Part shown: positions 1 through 8,068 of the stretch, in pieces
How the letters are laid out: every line of letters begins with the position of its first letter
How positions within the stretch are numbered: position 1 is the first letter of the stretch
Assembly (NCBI RefSeq): GCF_019798055.1
Contig: NZ_JAHOPH010000022.1
Span: 1-42,887 of the forward strand
Length of the DNA stretch: 42,887 nt
Direction: 5' to 3'
DNA from: Salsipaludibacter albus
GTDB lineage: Bacteria > Actinomycetota > Nitriliruptoria > Nitriliruptorales > Nitriliruptoraceae
The notes under the pieces: model-generated
The model's input: the letters and a program-made list of their open reading frames with translations, nothing else
What the model was told of the DNA's origin: nothing
Databases searched by the model: none
Program-made: the position numbers and the translations under genes

Positions 1-34
1 CCCTGACCCCGACCCCCTGACCCAGGAGCACCGC

Positions 35-523
35 ATGAGCGCCGCCATCCACCCCTTCCCGGGTCGCGACCCCAACCGGGCTCCGCACCACGGCACCGAG
101 GCGGATCTCCTGGCCGAACTCGCCGCGGCCGTCGGTGCTCCAGCCCGGGCCTCGGCCGCGCGCCGGCCCTCGACCGTGACGGCCCTGCCCCCGGTGGGTG
201 CGGCCGGCTCCAACGACCTGGTCGTGGTCGGGTCGCCGGTGCGTGGCCGGCGGGCGCTGGTGGTCGTGGTGGCCACGCTGGTCCTGGCGATCGCCTTCGC
301 CCTGCTGGCCGGGTTCGGTGGTGCCAGTGCCGACGGGGACGCGCCCGTGGCGGCGACCGTGACGCTCGAGGGCGGCGAGACCCTGTGGGGGATCGCCCAG
401 GAGATCACGCCCGCCGACGACGACGTCCGCACCACGGTGGCCGCGATCATGGACCTCAACGACTTCACCTCGCCGACCCTGCCCGCGGGCACGATCGTGC
501 GACTGCCCGAGATGGCGGGCTGA
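35..523 (+). CDS. Membrane-anchored LysM domain protein
   Basis: The 162-residue protein has a Pro/Ala-rich N-terminal stretch, one hydrophobic membrane segment at about residues 73-95, and a C-terminal LysM domain at about 107-158 (it contains GETLWGIA and ends with the typical GTIVRLP). LysM domains bind peptidoglycan or other GlcNAc polymers, so the C-terminus probably sits outside the membrane against the cell wall. Similar short LysM proteins often lie beside lexA and nrdR in actinobacteria; nrdR follows here on the opposite strand, which agrees with that context. The ATG at 35 is preceded by an AGGAGCACC-like ribosome site. The specific role is unknown. Confidence 0.85.
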   Translation: MSAAIHPFPGRDPNRAPHHGTEADLLAELAAAVGAPARASAARRPSTVTALPPVGAAGSNDLVVVGSPVRGRRALVVVVATLVLAIAFALLAGFGGASADGDAPVAATVTLEGGETLWGIAQEITPADDDVRTTVAAIMDLNDFTSPTLPAGTIVRLPEMAG

Positions 524-683
524 GGCGACCGTCGTGGATGGCTCGAACGAGCTATTTGCGCGTTCAGCGCACGGTTTCGTTGGTTTCTGACCCGTCGAGC
601 AAACCGCCGACGTTCAGGCTGCGAATCACCTCATGAGCCCGGTGCCTTGCGCCGCCCCGTCAAGTCACCGGGCCTCCCTGGTC

Positions 684-715
684 GATGCGCCGGCGACATC
701 AGTCGCCGGCGCATC
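684..715. terminator. Perfect 14-bp hairpin, probable bidirectional terminator
   Basis: GATGCGCCGGCGAC and its exact reverse complement flank a 4-base ATCA loop. It lies in the convergent gap between the LysM gene and nrdR. There is no T-tract, as is common for actinobacterial terminators. Confidence 0.6.
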
Positions 716-719
716 GCCG

Positions 720-773
720 TGTGTCACTCCGTGACACATTCGAGTTTGCTCGCCGCGTGTTGCTTCGCAACAC
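720..773. repeat. Two further hairpins separated by a GAGTTTGCTCGCC repeat
   Basis: TGTGTCAC-TCC-GTGACACA (720-738) and GTGTTGC-TTC-GCAACAC (757-773) are perfect short hairpins with three-base loops. The 13-base repeat GAGTTTGCTCGCC follows each hairpin. This is read directly from the sequence; the function is not known. Confidence 0.6.
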
Positions 774-864
774 ATGGAGTTTGCTCGCCTAGGGGCTCGC
801 AAACGTCCACGGGCGCCTGCGGTGCATGCTGAATGTCGGAGGAAGTGACTCTGGGCGGCTGGGT

Positions 865-1329
865 TCAGGGTTTTGGGGGGGCGTCCTTGCGGAGCTCGGA
901 GAGCTCGGACTCGAAGTCCTCGGGTCCCTGGAAGTTCTTGTAGACCGACGCGAACCGGACGTAGGCCACCGGGTCGAGGTCACGCAGCTCGCCCAGCACC
1001 GCCAGCCCGACCTGCTCGGACGTCACCTCGTTGCCGCCCTCCCGTCGCAGCCGCGCCTCGACGGCCACGGCGGCCGCCCGCAGGTCCTCGAGCGGGACCC
1101 GGTTCTTGGCCGCACGCGACATCCCCTCCAGCACGTTCTCGCGGGAGAACGTCGTCGTGGTGCCACTGCGCTTCACGACGACCAGCGGGGGCTGCTCGAT
1201 CCGCTCGAAGGTGGTGAAGCGCCGTCCGCAGGTGCCGCACTCACGCCGGCGGCGGATCGCGGTGCCGTCGTCGGCGGGTCGCGAGTCGACGACGTGGTCG
1301 TCGTCGGCCGCACACACGGGACAGCGCAC
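865..1329 (-). CDS. nrdR: Transcriptional repressor NrdR
   Basis: The 154-residue protein is the expected NrdR length. It has the N-terminal zinc ribbon (CPVC near residue 3 and CGTCG near 31, followed by RRFTTFER) and then the ATP-cone domain (VVKRSG...FSRENVLEGM to VAYVRFASVYKNF). NrdR senses ATP/dATP and represses ribonucleotide reductase genes by binding paired 16-bp boxes. The GTG start at 1329 lies 8 bases after an AAAGG ribosome site and places the zinc ribbon at the N-terminus as the family requires. A class II reductase gene with two NrdR boxes lies at 22,289, a likely target. Confidence 0.97.
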   Translation of the reverse strand: MRCPVCAADDDHVVDSRPADDGTAIRRRRECGTCGRRFTTFERIEQPPLVVVKRSGTTTTFSRENVLEGMSRAAKNRVPLEDLRAAAVAVEARLRREGGNEVTSEQVGLAVLGELRDLDPVAYVRFASVYKNFQGPEDFESELSELRKDAPPKP

Positions 1330-1397
1330 GACAGGGACCTTTCGGAGGAGAACCGGAATCCTGGCCCGGCACCGAGGCGAACGTACTCGGGGCAGGG

Positions 1398-2522
1398 TCA
1401 GATGAGGATGCCGCGGTCGCGCAGGCCGGTGACCTCGTCGGGGTCCATGCCGGCGTCGCCCAGCAGGTCGTCGACGGCCCTGACGTCGGACCGGGTGGTC
1501 GGGACGGCGCTCGGCGTGGCCGAGAACCGTGGCGCCGGGGCGGGCTGCATCCGCCCGTCCACCTCGACGTGGGTCTGGCGGGCGGCGAGGTGGGGGTGGG
1601 ACGGCGCCTCGTCCAGGGTCAGGACGGGGGCGTAGCAGGCATCGGTCCCCGCCAGCAGGTCGTCCCACTCGGCCAGCGGTCGCGTGGCCACGACCGCTGC
1701 CAGCGCCTCCGACAGCTCCTCCCAGTGGCGTGGGTCGTCCCCGTCCTCGAAGCGCTCGTCGAGGTCGAGCAGGCGGACGAGTTCCGCCCGAAACCGTGGC
1801 TCGATCGGTCCGAGCGCGAGCCAGCGTCCGTCGGCGCAGCGGTAGGTGTCGTAGAACCACGCCCCGGAGTCGAGCAGGTTGGTGCCACGCTCCGGGCGCC
1901 GCAGCCCCGTGTCGGCCAGGTCACGGGCCATCGCCATCAGGCTGCTCGCGCCGTCCACCATCGCGGCGTCGACGACCTGCCCGGTGCCGGTGGCACGGGC
2001 GTGCAGGATCCCGGCCAGCATCCCGATGACCAGGTAGGTCGCGCCGCCCCCGAAGTCGCCGACCAGGTTCAGCGGCACGGTCGGTGGTGCCCCGCGTCGC
2101 CCGATCGCGTCCAGGGCGCCCGTCACGGCGACGTAGTCGATGTCGTGGCCGGCGGCCTGCGCCCACGGTCCCTCCTGGCCCCAGCCGGTCATCCGCCCGA
2201 CGACCAGCGCCGGGTTGTCGGCCAGCAGGACATCGGGTCCCAGCCCGATCCGCTCGAGCACGCCCGGGCGGTAGCCCTCCACCAGGCCGTCGGCGACGGT
2301 GGCCAGGCGTCGGACGACCGCCACCCCGTCCGGGTCCTTGAGGTCCACGCCCAGCCGCACCCGGCTGCGATTGATGATCCCGTGGCCCACTGGGTCCACG
2401 GCGCCGGGCCGGTCGACGCGCACGACCCGGGCCCCGAGGTCGGCCAGCAGCATCCCGGCGAACGGCGCCGGTCCGATCCCGGCCAGCTCCACGATCGTCG
2501 TGCCGGCCAGTGGTCCCGCCAT
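1398..2522 (-). CDS. Alpha-methylacyl-CoA racemase (family III CoA-transferase fold)
   Basis: The 374-residue protein belongs to the CaiB/BaiF family, racemase branch. It would interconvert the 2R and 2S forms of 2-methyl-branched acyl-CoAs, allowing beta-oxidation of branched or sterol side chains in the cytoplasm. The three catalytic residues described for the Mycobacterium tuberculosis enzyme fall at the same numbers here: His126 (GHDIDY), Asp156 (VGDFGGG) and Glu241 (LGPIEPRF). The start MAGPLAG gives that numbering. nrdR follows on the same strand after 68 bases, and a divergent transporter lies upstream. CoA-transferase activity is a less likely alternative. Confidence 0.93.
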   Translation of the reverse strand: MAGPLAGTTIVELAGIGPAPFAGMLLADLGARVVRVDRPGAVDPVGHGIINRSRVRLGVDLKDPDGVAVVRRLATVADGLVEGYRPGVLERIGLGPDVLLADNPALVVGRMTGWGQEGPWAQAAGHDIDYVAVTGALDAIGRRGAPPTVPLNLVGDFGGGATYLVIGMLAGILHARATGTGQVVDAAMVDGASSLMAMARDLADTGLRRPERGTNLLDSGAWFYDTYRCADGRWLALGPIEPRFRAELVRLLDLDERFEDGDDPRHWEELSEALAAVVATRPLAEWDDLLAGTDACYAPVLTLDEAPSHPHLAARQTHVEVDGRMQPAPAPRFSATPSAVPTTRSDVRAVDDLLGDAGMDPDEVTGLRDRGILI

Positions 2523-2664
2523 CCGCCGCGTCCTGTCGTCGGGTCGGGACGCTAGCGGCGCAGGTGGTGGGGGGACAGCCCGGGCCGTCCGCCCGAGTGC
2601 TATCGTCTGGCCGTTTCCTCGTGCGAGAGGCGGCGTGGCCCGGCCACGCCCGAGGGTCACCCCG
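2523..2664. promoter_or_regulatory. Divergent intergenic region
   Basis: The 142 bases separate the minus-strand racemase from the plus-strand transporter and must hold both start regions. No operator or standard promoter could be read with confidence. Confidence 0.35.
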
Positions 2665-4431
2665 ATGGGCACGGACGCCTGGATCACCGTCGCGGTGCTG
2701 GTCGTGGCGTTCGCCGCGCTGGCGTCGGATCGCCTCCCGCCGTCGGCGATCGTGCTGGCGGCCACGGTCTCGCTGCTGCTGCTCGACGTCATCACCGTGG
2801 ACCAGGCGCTGGCAGGCTTCTCCAGCCCCGCCCCGCTGACCGTGGCGGCGCTGTACGTCGTCGCCCGGGCCGCCCAGAAGACCGGACTGCTCGCCCCGGT
2901 GACCGCCCAGCTGATCGGCGAGGGGCGGCGCTGGACCGACCTGGTCCGGCTCGTGGTCCCCACGGCCGGCGTGTCGTCGCTGCTGAACAACACGCCCCTG
3001 GTGGCCATGCTGGTGCCCGACATCGTCAAGGCCTGCGAGCAGCGTCGGATCGCGGCGTCGCGCTTCCTCATGCCCCTGTCCTTCGCCGCGATCCTGGGCG
3101 GGACGCTCACGGTCCTGGGCACCTCGACCAACCTCGTCGTGTCGGGTTTGCTCCAGGAGGTCGGCGAGGAGCCGTTCGGCCTGTTCGAGTTGACCCCGGT
3201 GTCCGGCCCGACGGCCGTCGTCGGGCTGGCGGTGATGGTCGTCGTCGCCTGGTGGCTGGTCCCGGTCCGGGTCAGCGCCGCGGGCCAGGCGACCGAGGAC
3301 GTCCGCGAGTTCGTGATGGCGATGGAGGTCGTCGCCGGGGGACCGCTCGACCGGGCCCGCCTGGGTGACACGACGCTGGTCGGGCGACGGCACGTGTTCG
3401 TCGTGCAGGTCACCCGCGGGGACACGGTCATCGCGCCGGTGGACCTCGACGTCGTGCTGGCCGGGGGCGACCGGATCGCGTTCGCCGGGCAGGTCGAACA
3501 GGTCGTCGACCTCTACCGGGTCGCCGGGCTGCGTTCCAGTGCGGGCGAGCGGGTCGAGGAGGTCGCCCGCCCCGGCCAGCGCCTGCACGTCGCGGTCGTC
3601 GGCCGCACGTCGCCCGCGGCAGGCCACACGCTGGAGGAGGTCGACTTCCTCGCCCGGTACCAGGCCGCCGTGCTCGCGGTGCACCGGGACGGCCACCGCC
3701 TGACCGACGAGCCCCGCGACGTGCGGCTGCGTGCCGCGGACACGCTGATCCTGCTGGCTGACGAGGACTTCCCCGAGCTGTGGCGCGAGCGACCCGACTT
3801 CCTGGTCATCGCGCCGACCGGGGGCGACCCACCCCACGCCGGCAGGCGTGCCCCGCTCGTGGCGGCCATCACCGTCGCCATGGTGGCGATCGCGGCCTTC
3901 GGCTGGCTGAGCATCCTCGAGGCGGCGCTGCTGGCCGCGGGCGCCCTGGTGGCGACCGGCACGCTGTCGGCCACCGACGTCCGCGAGGCGATCGACCTGG
4001 ACGTCATCGTGCTGATCGCCGCGTCGTTCGGCCTCGGCGCCGCCCTGGAGGTGACCGGGGTCGCCGACCTGCTGGCCGGCGCGATCGTGGGCGCCTTCGA
4101 CGGGTTCGGGACCGCCGGGATCGTGTTCGGCCTGCTGCTGTCGGTGTCCCTGCTGACCGAGCTGGTGACCAACAACGCGGCGGTCGTGGTCGTGTTCCCC
4201 ATCATGACCGGGATCGTGGGCCGGACCGGGCTGGACCTGCGGACCATGGCCGTGGGCATCGCCATCGCCGCGTCGGCGTCGTTCATGACCCCGATCGGCT
4301 ATCAGACCAACACGATCGTGTACGGGCCGGGCGGCTACCGGTTCACCGACTACCTGCGGGTGGGCGTCCCGCTCAACTTCGCCGTGGTCGCGATGGCGAC
4401 GGCGATGATCATGGTCGTGGCACCGGCCTGA
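2665..4431 (+). CDS. SLC13/DASS-type anion permease with two TrkA-C domains
   Basis: The 588-residue membrane protein has an N-terminal block of transmembrane helices, two cytoplasmic TrkA-C (RCK_C) domains at roughly residues 215-385, and a second helical block. Signature substrate/sodium sites are present in both halves: LNNTPLVAMLVP and GTSTNL in the first, VTNNAAVVVVFP and TPIGYQTNTIVYGPGGY in the second. This layout is typical of bacterial SLC13 permeases for sulfate or dicarboxylates; the substrate cannot be read from sequence. The ATG at 2665 begins a hydrophobic helix immediately and follows a GAGGG site. It is probably transcribed alone. Confidence 0.9.
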   Translation: MGTDAWITVAVLVVAFAALASDRLPPSAIVLAATVSLLLLDVITVDQALAGFSSPAPLTVAALYVVARAAQKTGLLAPVTAQLIGEGRRWTDLVRLVVPTAGVSSLLNNTPLVAMLVPDIVKACEQRRIAASRFLMPLSFAAILGGTLTVLGTSTNLVVSGLLQEVGEEPFGLFELTPVSGPTAVVGLAVMVVVAWWLVPVRVSAAGQATEDVREFVMAMEVVAGGPLDRARLGDTTLVGRRHVFVVQVTRGDTVIAPVDLDVVLAGGDRIAFAGQVEQVVDLYRVAGLRSSAGERVEEVARPGQRLHVAVVGRTSPAAGHTLEEVDFLARYQAAVLAVHRDGHRLTDEPRDVRLRAADTLILLADEDFPELWRERPDFLVIAPTGGDPPHAGRRAPLVAAITVAMVAIAAFGWLSILEAALLAAGALVATGTLSATDVREAIDLDVIVLIAASFGLGAALEVTGVADLLAGAIVGAFDGFGTAGIVFGLLLSVSLLTELVTNNAAVVVVFPIMTGIVGRTGLDLRTMAVGIAIAASASFMTPIGYQTNTIVYGPGGYRFTDYLRVGVPLNFAVVAMATAMIMVVAPA

Positions 4432-4477
4432 CCGACCCGACCGGCATCGGCGTCGGCGCCGCGCCGCGTCCCATTAG

Positions 4478-4492
4478 CCTCGGGGTCCGAGG
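4478..4492. terminator. Short hairpin after the SLC13 gene
   Basis: CCTCGG-GGT-CCGAGG forms a six-pair stem with a three-base loop in the 105-base gap between the permease and the next gene. It is a weak terminator candidate. Confidence 0.35.
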
Positions 4493-4536
4493 TCCGCACC
4501 GGACCGCGACACCGAGACCAGGACGGGGCCGACGCC

Positions 4537-5442
4537 ATGGACCAGCTCGCGGTTGGCACGGCCGTGGAGACCGAGCACGGTCACGACGTGGCGGTGTCCG
4601 CCCCCGGTGCCCTGTGCGGACCACCCGGCGTGCTGCAGGGCGGCCTGTCGACGGCCGTGCTGGCCCGGGCAGCCGTGGCGGTCGACGACGGTCGGCCGAG
4701 CCGGGTCGTGGCCCGGCTGCATCGGCCCACCCCGACCGACACCGAGCTCGTCGCCACGGTCACGGCCCCGTCCGACGACACCGAGGCGCCGGTCGCGTCG
4801 GCGCGCTCGACCTGGCAGGTCGCGACGTCCGTCGCAGGTGGGCCACCCGACGAACCGCTCGTCACCGGCCTGGTCGCCATCGGGGGACGCGCGGGCGACG
4901 CCGACGACCACGACGACCTGGTCGACATCGCCCTGCGTGACCCGCTGCCTCGTCCGCAGGCGGTCCCGGCCGCTCCCCACTGCGTCGTGTGTGGCGCGCG
5001 CAACCCCGACGGCCTGCACCTGTTCCCGGGTTGGTGCCCCGACGGTGCGGTGGTCGAGGCGTGGGAGGGCGAGGAGGCCCAGGCCGGGCCGGGCGGCACG
5101 TTCGTCCGCCCCGAGGTCGTCGCCGCGATCCTGGACTGCCCGACGGTGTGGGCGGCCCGGGACCACCTCCGCGCCAACGGCCATGGCGGGGCGATGCTGG
5201 GGGGCATGGACGTGACCTGGTACTCCCGGCTGCCGGTCGGCGAGGCCGTCCGGGTCGGGGCCGTCATGGACCACGCCGACGGTCGCAAGATCCGTGCGCG
5301 GGCCGGCCTGGTCGGGCGCGACGGGATGCTCTACGCGGTCGCCTCGTGCTTCCAGGTGGGCGTGGCGACCTTCCCCGGCGCCGACCCCGACCTCGACCCG
5401 TTCGGCGACGACCTCGATGAAGAAGAAGAGGGTTGGTCGTGA
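4537..5442 (+). CDS. Double hot-dog fold protein, thioesterase-like, with a CxxC motif
   Basis: The 301-residue protein looks like two hot-dog (thioesterase/dehydratase) units in one chain. The first has the helix-start motif GVLQGGLSTAVLARA near residue 30. The second has MDVTWYSRLPVGEAVRVGA and later GRKIRARAGLVGRDG...YAVASCFQVG, typical of PaaI/4HBT-like strands. Between them CVVCGARNPDGLHL resembles a small zinc or structural motif seen in related unannotated proteins. Acyl-CoA thioester chemistry is inferred, not shown. The C-terminus is acidic (DEEEEG). The downstream DUF664 gene overlaps its stop codon, so the two are cotranscribed. Confidence 0.7.
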   Translation: MDQLAVGTAVETEHGHDVAVSAPGALCGPPGVLQGGLSTAVLARAAVAVDDGRPSRVVARLHRPTPTDTELVATVTAPSDDTEAPVASARSTWQVATSVAGGPPDEPLVTGLVAIGGRAGDADDHDDLVDIALRDPLPRPQAVPAAPHCVVCGARNPDGLHLFPGWCPDGAVVEAWEGEEAQAGPGGTFVRPEVVAAILDCPTVWAARDHLRANGHGGAMLGGMDVTWYSRLPVGEAVRVGAVMDHADGRKIRARAGLVGRDGMLYAVASCFQVGVATFPGADPDLDPFGDDLDEEEEGWS

Positions 5443-5966
5443 TCGTGGAGGACCCGCGTGCGGACGAGCGCACGACCCTGACCCAGTCGCTGGACCTGCA
5501 GCGTGCGATCTTCCGGTGGAAGTGCCGTGGCCTCGACCGGGCCGGCATGACCGCGACCCGGGAGCCGTCGACGCTCCACCTGGCCGGCCTGGCCAAGCAC
5601 CTCGCCGTCGTGGAGGAGGGCTGGTTCGCCGACTTCTTCGCCGGCGAGGACTCCTCGTCGCCCTGGGCCGACGTCGACTGGGACGCCGACGAGGACTGGG
5701 ACTTCACGTCGGCCGCCGACGACGACCCGGCCGCGCTGATGGGCTGGCTCGACGCGGCCTGCGAACGCAGCCGGGCGATCGTCGCCGACACCGCGAGCCT
5801 CGACCAGCTGTCGGTCCGCGAGAACGTGCGCGGTCACGTCAGCCTGCGCTGGATCCTCGTGCACATGATCGAGGAGTACGCCCGCCACAACGGCCACGCC
5901 GACCTGCTGCGCGAGGGCGTCGACGGCGCGACGGGCGACCTGCCACCCGAGCACCCCCTCCACTGA
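5439..5966 (+). CDS. DUF664/DinB-superfamily protein
   Basis: The 175-residue four-helix protein of the DinB/YfiT/DUF664 superfamily has the expected metal-ligand histidines in LHLAGLAKHLAVVEEGWF and WILVHMIEEYARHNGHADLLRE. Relatives include thiol-dependent S-transferases (mycothiol or bacillithiol), a plausible but unproven role here. The GTG at 5439 is chosen because GTGA forms a 4-base overlap with the upstream stop and AGAGGG lies six bases before it; a TTG at 5433 is the alternative. It is translationally coupled to the hot-dog protein. Confidence 0.85.
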   Translation: MIVEDPRADERTTLTQSLDLQRAIFRWKCRGLDRAGMTATREPSTLHLAGLAKHLAVVEEGWFADFFAGEDSSSPWADVDWDADEDWDFTSAADDDPAALMGWLDAACERSRAIVADTASLDQLSVRENVRGHVSLRWILVHMIEEYARHNGHADLLREGVDGATGDLPPEHPLH

Positions 5967-5993
5967 CCCCCGGGCCCGGGCGGGCCCGGCCGG

Positions 5994-6015
5994 ACCTCGG
6001 CCCGGGCGCCGAGGT
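5994..6015. terminator. GC-rich hairpin between convergent genes
   Basis: ACCTCGGC and GCCGAGGT pair around a six-base loop directly beside the stop codon of the minus-strand lipoprotein gene. It could end transcription from both strands. Confidence 0.5.
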
Positions 6016-6948
6016 TCAGGCGGGCGGGGGAGGTGGTGGCATCGGCGTGGTGTCGTCGCGCGCGCCCGGGATCTCGACGGTGTCGTCGGATGACGACGTC
6101 GACGGCGGGGGTGGCGGCGGCGGTGGTGCGGACGACGGGCCGGTCCCGGTGGTGGGTGGCGGGGCTTGGCCCGAGGACGTGGCGGGCGGCGGCGCGGTCG
6201 TCGGCCAGCCCGAGGCGTCCGCACCGTCCACCGGTGCGCCGTCGGCCGTCGCCGGCTGACTGCGCCGACGCATCAGCAGGAACGCGACCGCGGCGAGCAC
6301 GAGCAACAGGACCACGGCCAGCAGGATCCACAGCAGGTTGTTCGCGCCGCCCGGCTCGGCGTTGGCCACGGCCATGAACTCGTTGGCCCCGGTCAGCGAC
6401 GGCTCCCACGTGACGGTCGTGCCCTCGACCTCGCCGTTGGTCTCGAGCACCTCGCCGGGGAAGGTCACCGAGACCTCGAGTTCGGCGTCGCCCAGGAACA
6501 GGCTCGGGTCGATCCCGAGGTCCTCGGACCCGGCCAGGTCCTCGGTGCTGCCCATGTCCATGTTCCCCGACATCCGGAACACGTCGCCGTCCCGCTCGAT
6601 GCGAAGGGCACCGGCCTCGCCGTTGTTGTTGAACTCCTCGAGCGGGACGGCCTCGACGACGAAGCGCTGGCCGATGAAGTCCTCGTCCTCCCACTCCTCG
6701 ACGGTGACGCCCTCGACGTCGGACGGCACCGGCGCCAGGTCCTCGCCCATCAGGTCGTCCAGCGATCCACCACCCATCTCGAGCAGGGCACGGTCGAAGC
6801 CCAGGATGATCTCGCCGCTGACGGTGTCGTCGGACGACACGGTCAGGTCGGTGTCGAACTTGATGCAGCCGGCCAGCAGCAGCGCCACCGCCGCGACCAC
6901 CAGCAGCCGCGCCCCCGAGCGCCGACGTGTCGTTGTCTGTCGTGACAT
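6016..6948 (-). CDS. LppM-like lipoprotein with C-terminal membrane helix and Pro-rich tail
   Basis: The 310-residue protein starts with a lipoprotein signal peptide (twin Arg/Thr-rich start, hydrophobic core, lipobox LLLAGC), followed by an LppM-type domain (VSSDDTVSGEIILGFDRALL is the family hallmark region). A transmembrane helix lies at about residues 203-225, followed by a basic RRR stop and a Pro/Ser-rich cytoplasmic tail ending in poly-proline. Mycobacterial LppM (Rv2171) is a surface lipoprotein implicated in phagocyte interaction; the free-living role is unknown. The ATG at 6948 follows a GAGGGGAA ribosome site. It is separated from the upstream GNAT gene by 47 bases on the same strand. 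Confidence 0.85.
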   Translation of the reverse strand: MSRQTTTRRRSGARLLVVAAVALLLAGCIKFDTDLTVSSDDTVSGEIILGFDRALLEMGGGSLDDLMGEDLAPVPSDVEGVTVEEWEDEDFIGQRFVVEAVPLEEFNNNGEAGALRIERDGDVFRMSGNMDMGSTEDLAGSEDLGIDPSLFLGDAELEVSVTFPGEVLETNGEVEGTTVTWEPSLTGANEFMAVANAEPGGANNLLWILLAVVLLLVLAAVAFLLMRRRSQPATADGAPVDGADASGWPTTAPPPATSSGQAPPPTTGTGPSSAPPPPPPPPSTSSSDDTVEIPGARDDTTPMPPPPPPA

Positions 6949-6995
6949 CCCGGTTCCCCTCGGATCGTTGGCCTCGATCCTAGGCGAGGACCTCG

Positions 6996-7964
6996 TCAGG
7001 CATCGACGTCGGCGGGCAGCGGCATGCGATCGCGTTGCGCCGGGTCCTCGGCCGTCACGACGGGGGAGGGGTCGGCACCCCTGCGGTGCAGCAGGGTGCG
7101 TCCCTCGCGGCCGTCGTCGTCGGTCCAGTCGTTGATCAGCTGCAGGTTGCCGTCCGCGCCGGTCTGGATGACCAGGCGTCCGGTGCCGGTGATCAGCGAG
7201 CCGTCCTCGATCCGGTGGTAGTCCTGGACGTAGCGGTAGTCGACGACGTCGTTGTGGAGGATCCCGGCCAGCTCGCCGTCGGAGACCTCGTGGGAGGCGA
7301 AGGTCGCGGTGACCCGCGCGCCCTCCTGCAGGAACCGGAAGGTCAGCCCGTGGGAGCCGACCGTCGGCCCGTCCAGGACGTCCTCGACGTCGAACACCAG
7401 GCCGTGCAGGTCGTAGCTGCCGCCGTCGGGGCGGTGGCGGTCCGCCTCCCAGTCCCGCCGGGTCAGCGCATAGGCCCACAACTCGGCCGGTGGGGCGTCG
7501 TCGCTCGTGACCCAGTCGCGGTAGCGGGCCTCCATCCGGAAGCCGGCGGCGTTGAACGCACGCTGCATCGGGAGGTTGCGCTCGTGGACCTGGCCGGCGA
7601 TCCGCGACAGGTCGGGGTCGTCGGCGAAGTGGTGGTCGGCGATCTTGCGCAGGACCTCGCGCCCGATGCCCTGGCCCCGCCGGTCGGCCAGCAGCCGGAT
7701 GTGCAGCACCGCGTCACCACTGTCGATCCCGGTCAGCAGGATGAATCCCACGGGTTCGCCGTTGAGCATGATCGCCCAGCCCCACCGGTCCTCGGCGGCC
7801 CAGCGACCCGTGTCGAGGTCGTCGGCGAGGCTGGGGAGGTCGAAGCCCAGCGAGGGTGCGAGCGTGGACGACGTCGCGTCGTTGACGGCGAGGACCCAGT
7901 CCAGGTCGGACAGGGTCAGCAGTCGCAGCCGGATCTCGTCGGCGAGGTTCGGTCGGTCGGCCAT
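6996..7964 (-). CDS. GNAT acetyltransferase fused to an N-acetylglutamate-synthase-like beta domain
   Basis: The 322-residue protein has an N-terminal GNAT domain (residues about 10-170) with the acetyl-CoA loop RRGQGIG and a typical AFNAAGFRMEARYRDWV end. A second domain at about 190-300 (LTFRFLQEGARVTATF ... ITGTGRLVIQTGADGNLQL) matches the small beta-rich domain often annotated as N-acetylglutamate synthase in isolated form. Protein or amino-group acetylation is likely; the substrate is unknown. The ATG at 7964 follows GGAAGGGG. Same strand as the AI-2E and LppM-like genes, but separated from the former by a hairpin-containing gap. Confidence 0.82.
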   Translation of the reverse strand: MADRPNLADEIRLRLLTLSDLDWVLAVNDATSSTLAPSLGFDLPSLADDLDTGRWAAEDRWGWAIMLNGEPVGFILLTGIDSGDAVLHIRLLADRRGQGIGREVLRKIADHHFADDPDLSRIAGQVHERNLPMQRAFNAAGFRMEARYRDWVTSDDAPPAELWAYALTRRDWEADRHRPDGGSYDLHGLVFDVEDVLDGPTVGSHGLTFRFLQEGARVTATFASHEVSDGELAGILHNDVVDYRYVQDYHRIEDGSLITGTGRLVIQTGADGNLQLINDWTDDDGREGRTLLHRRGADPSPVVTAEDPAQRDRMPLPADVDA

Positions 7965-7994
7965 CTCGGCCCCTTCCTCGGGTCGCTCGTTCCC

Positions 7995-8039
7995 GGCACG
8001 TCCAGCGTGCCAGACGGGGTGGCCGGTTGTCTCGGCCAC
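7995..8039. terminator. Two adjacent hairpins after the AI-2E family gene
   Basis: GGCACG-TCCAG-CGTGCC (7995-8011) and GTGGCC-N9-GGCCAC (8019-8039) are six-pair stems in the 104-base gap downstream of the minus-strand transporter gene. They probably weaken or stop readthrough into the GNAT gene. Confidence 0.4.
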
Positions 8040-8068
8040 TCGGGGGGAACGGTGATTCGCGCCGCCGC

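Larger units (their letters stand above)
524..864. other. Non-coding gap with a cluster of hairpins and short repeats
   Basis: This convergent gap between the LysM gene and nrdR holds no convincing gene. It contains three successive perfect hairpins (684-715, 720-738 and 757-773) and two direct copies of GAGTTTGCTCGCC near 742-754 and 777-789. The inverse sequence GAGCAAAC occurs near 597-604, and GCAAAC recurs near 799. The hairpins could end transcription from both sides, but their number and the shared repeat suggest a composite intergenic repeat. Confidence 0.7.

Noticed and set aside
23-864. Small plus-strand frames around 385-832
   Set aside because: They overlap the LysM gene or the hairpin cluster and show no protein-like sequence.
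2299-2664. Upstream extension of the SLC13 frame
   Set aside because: The extension overlaps the racemase gene in antisense and is Arg/Pro-rich; the membrane protein starts naturally at 2665.
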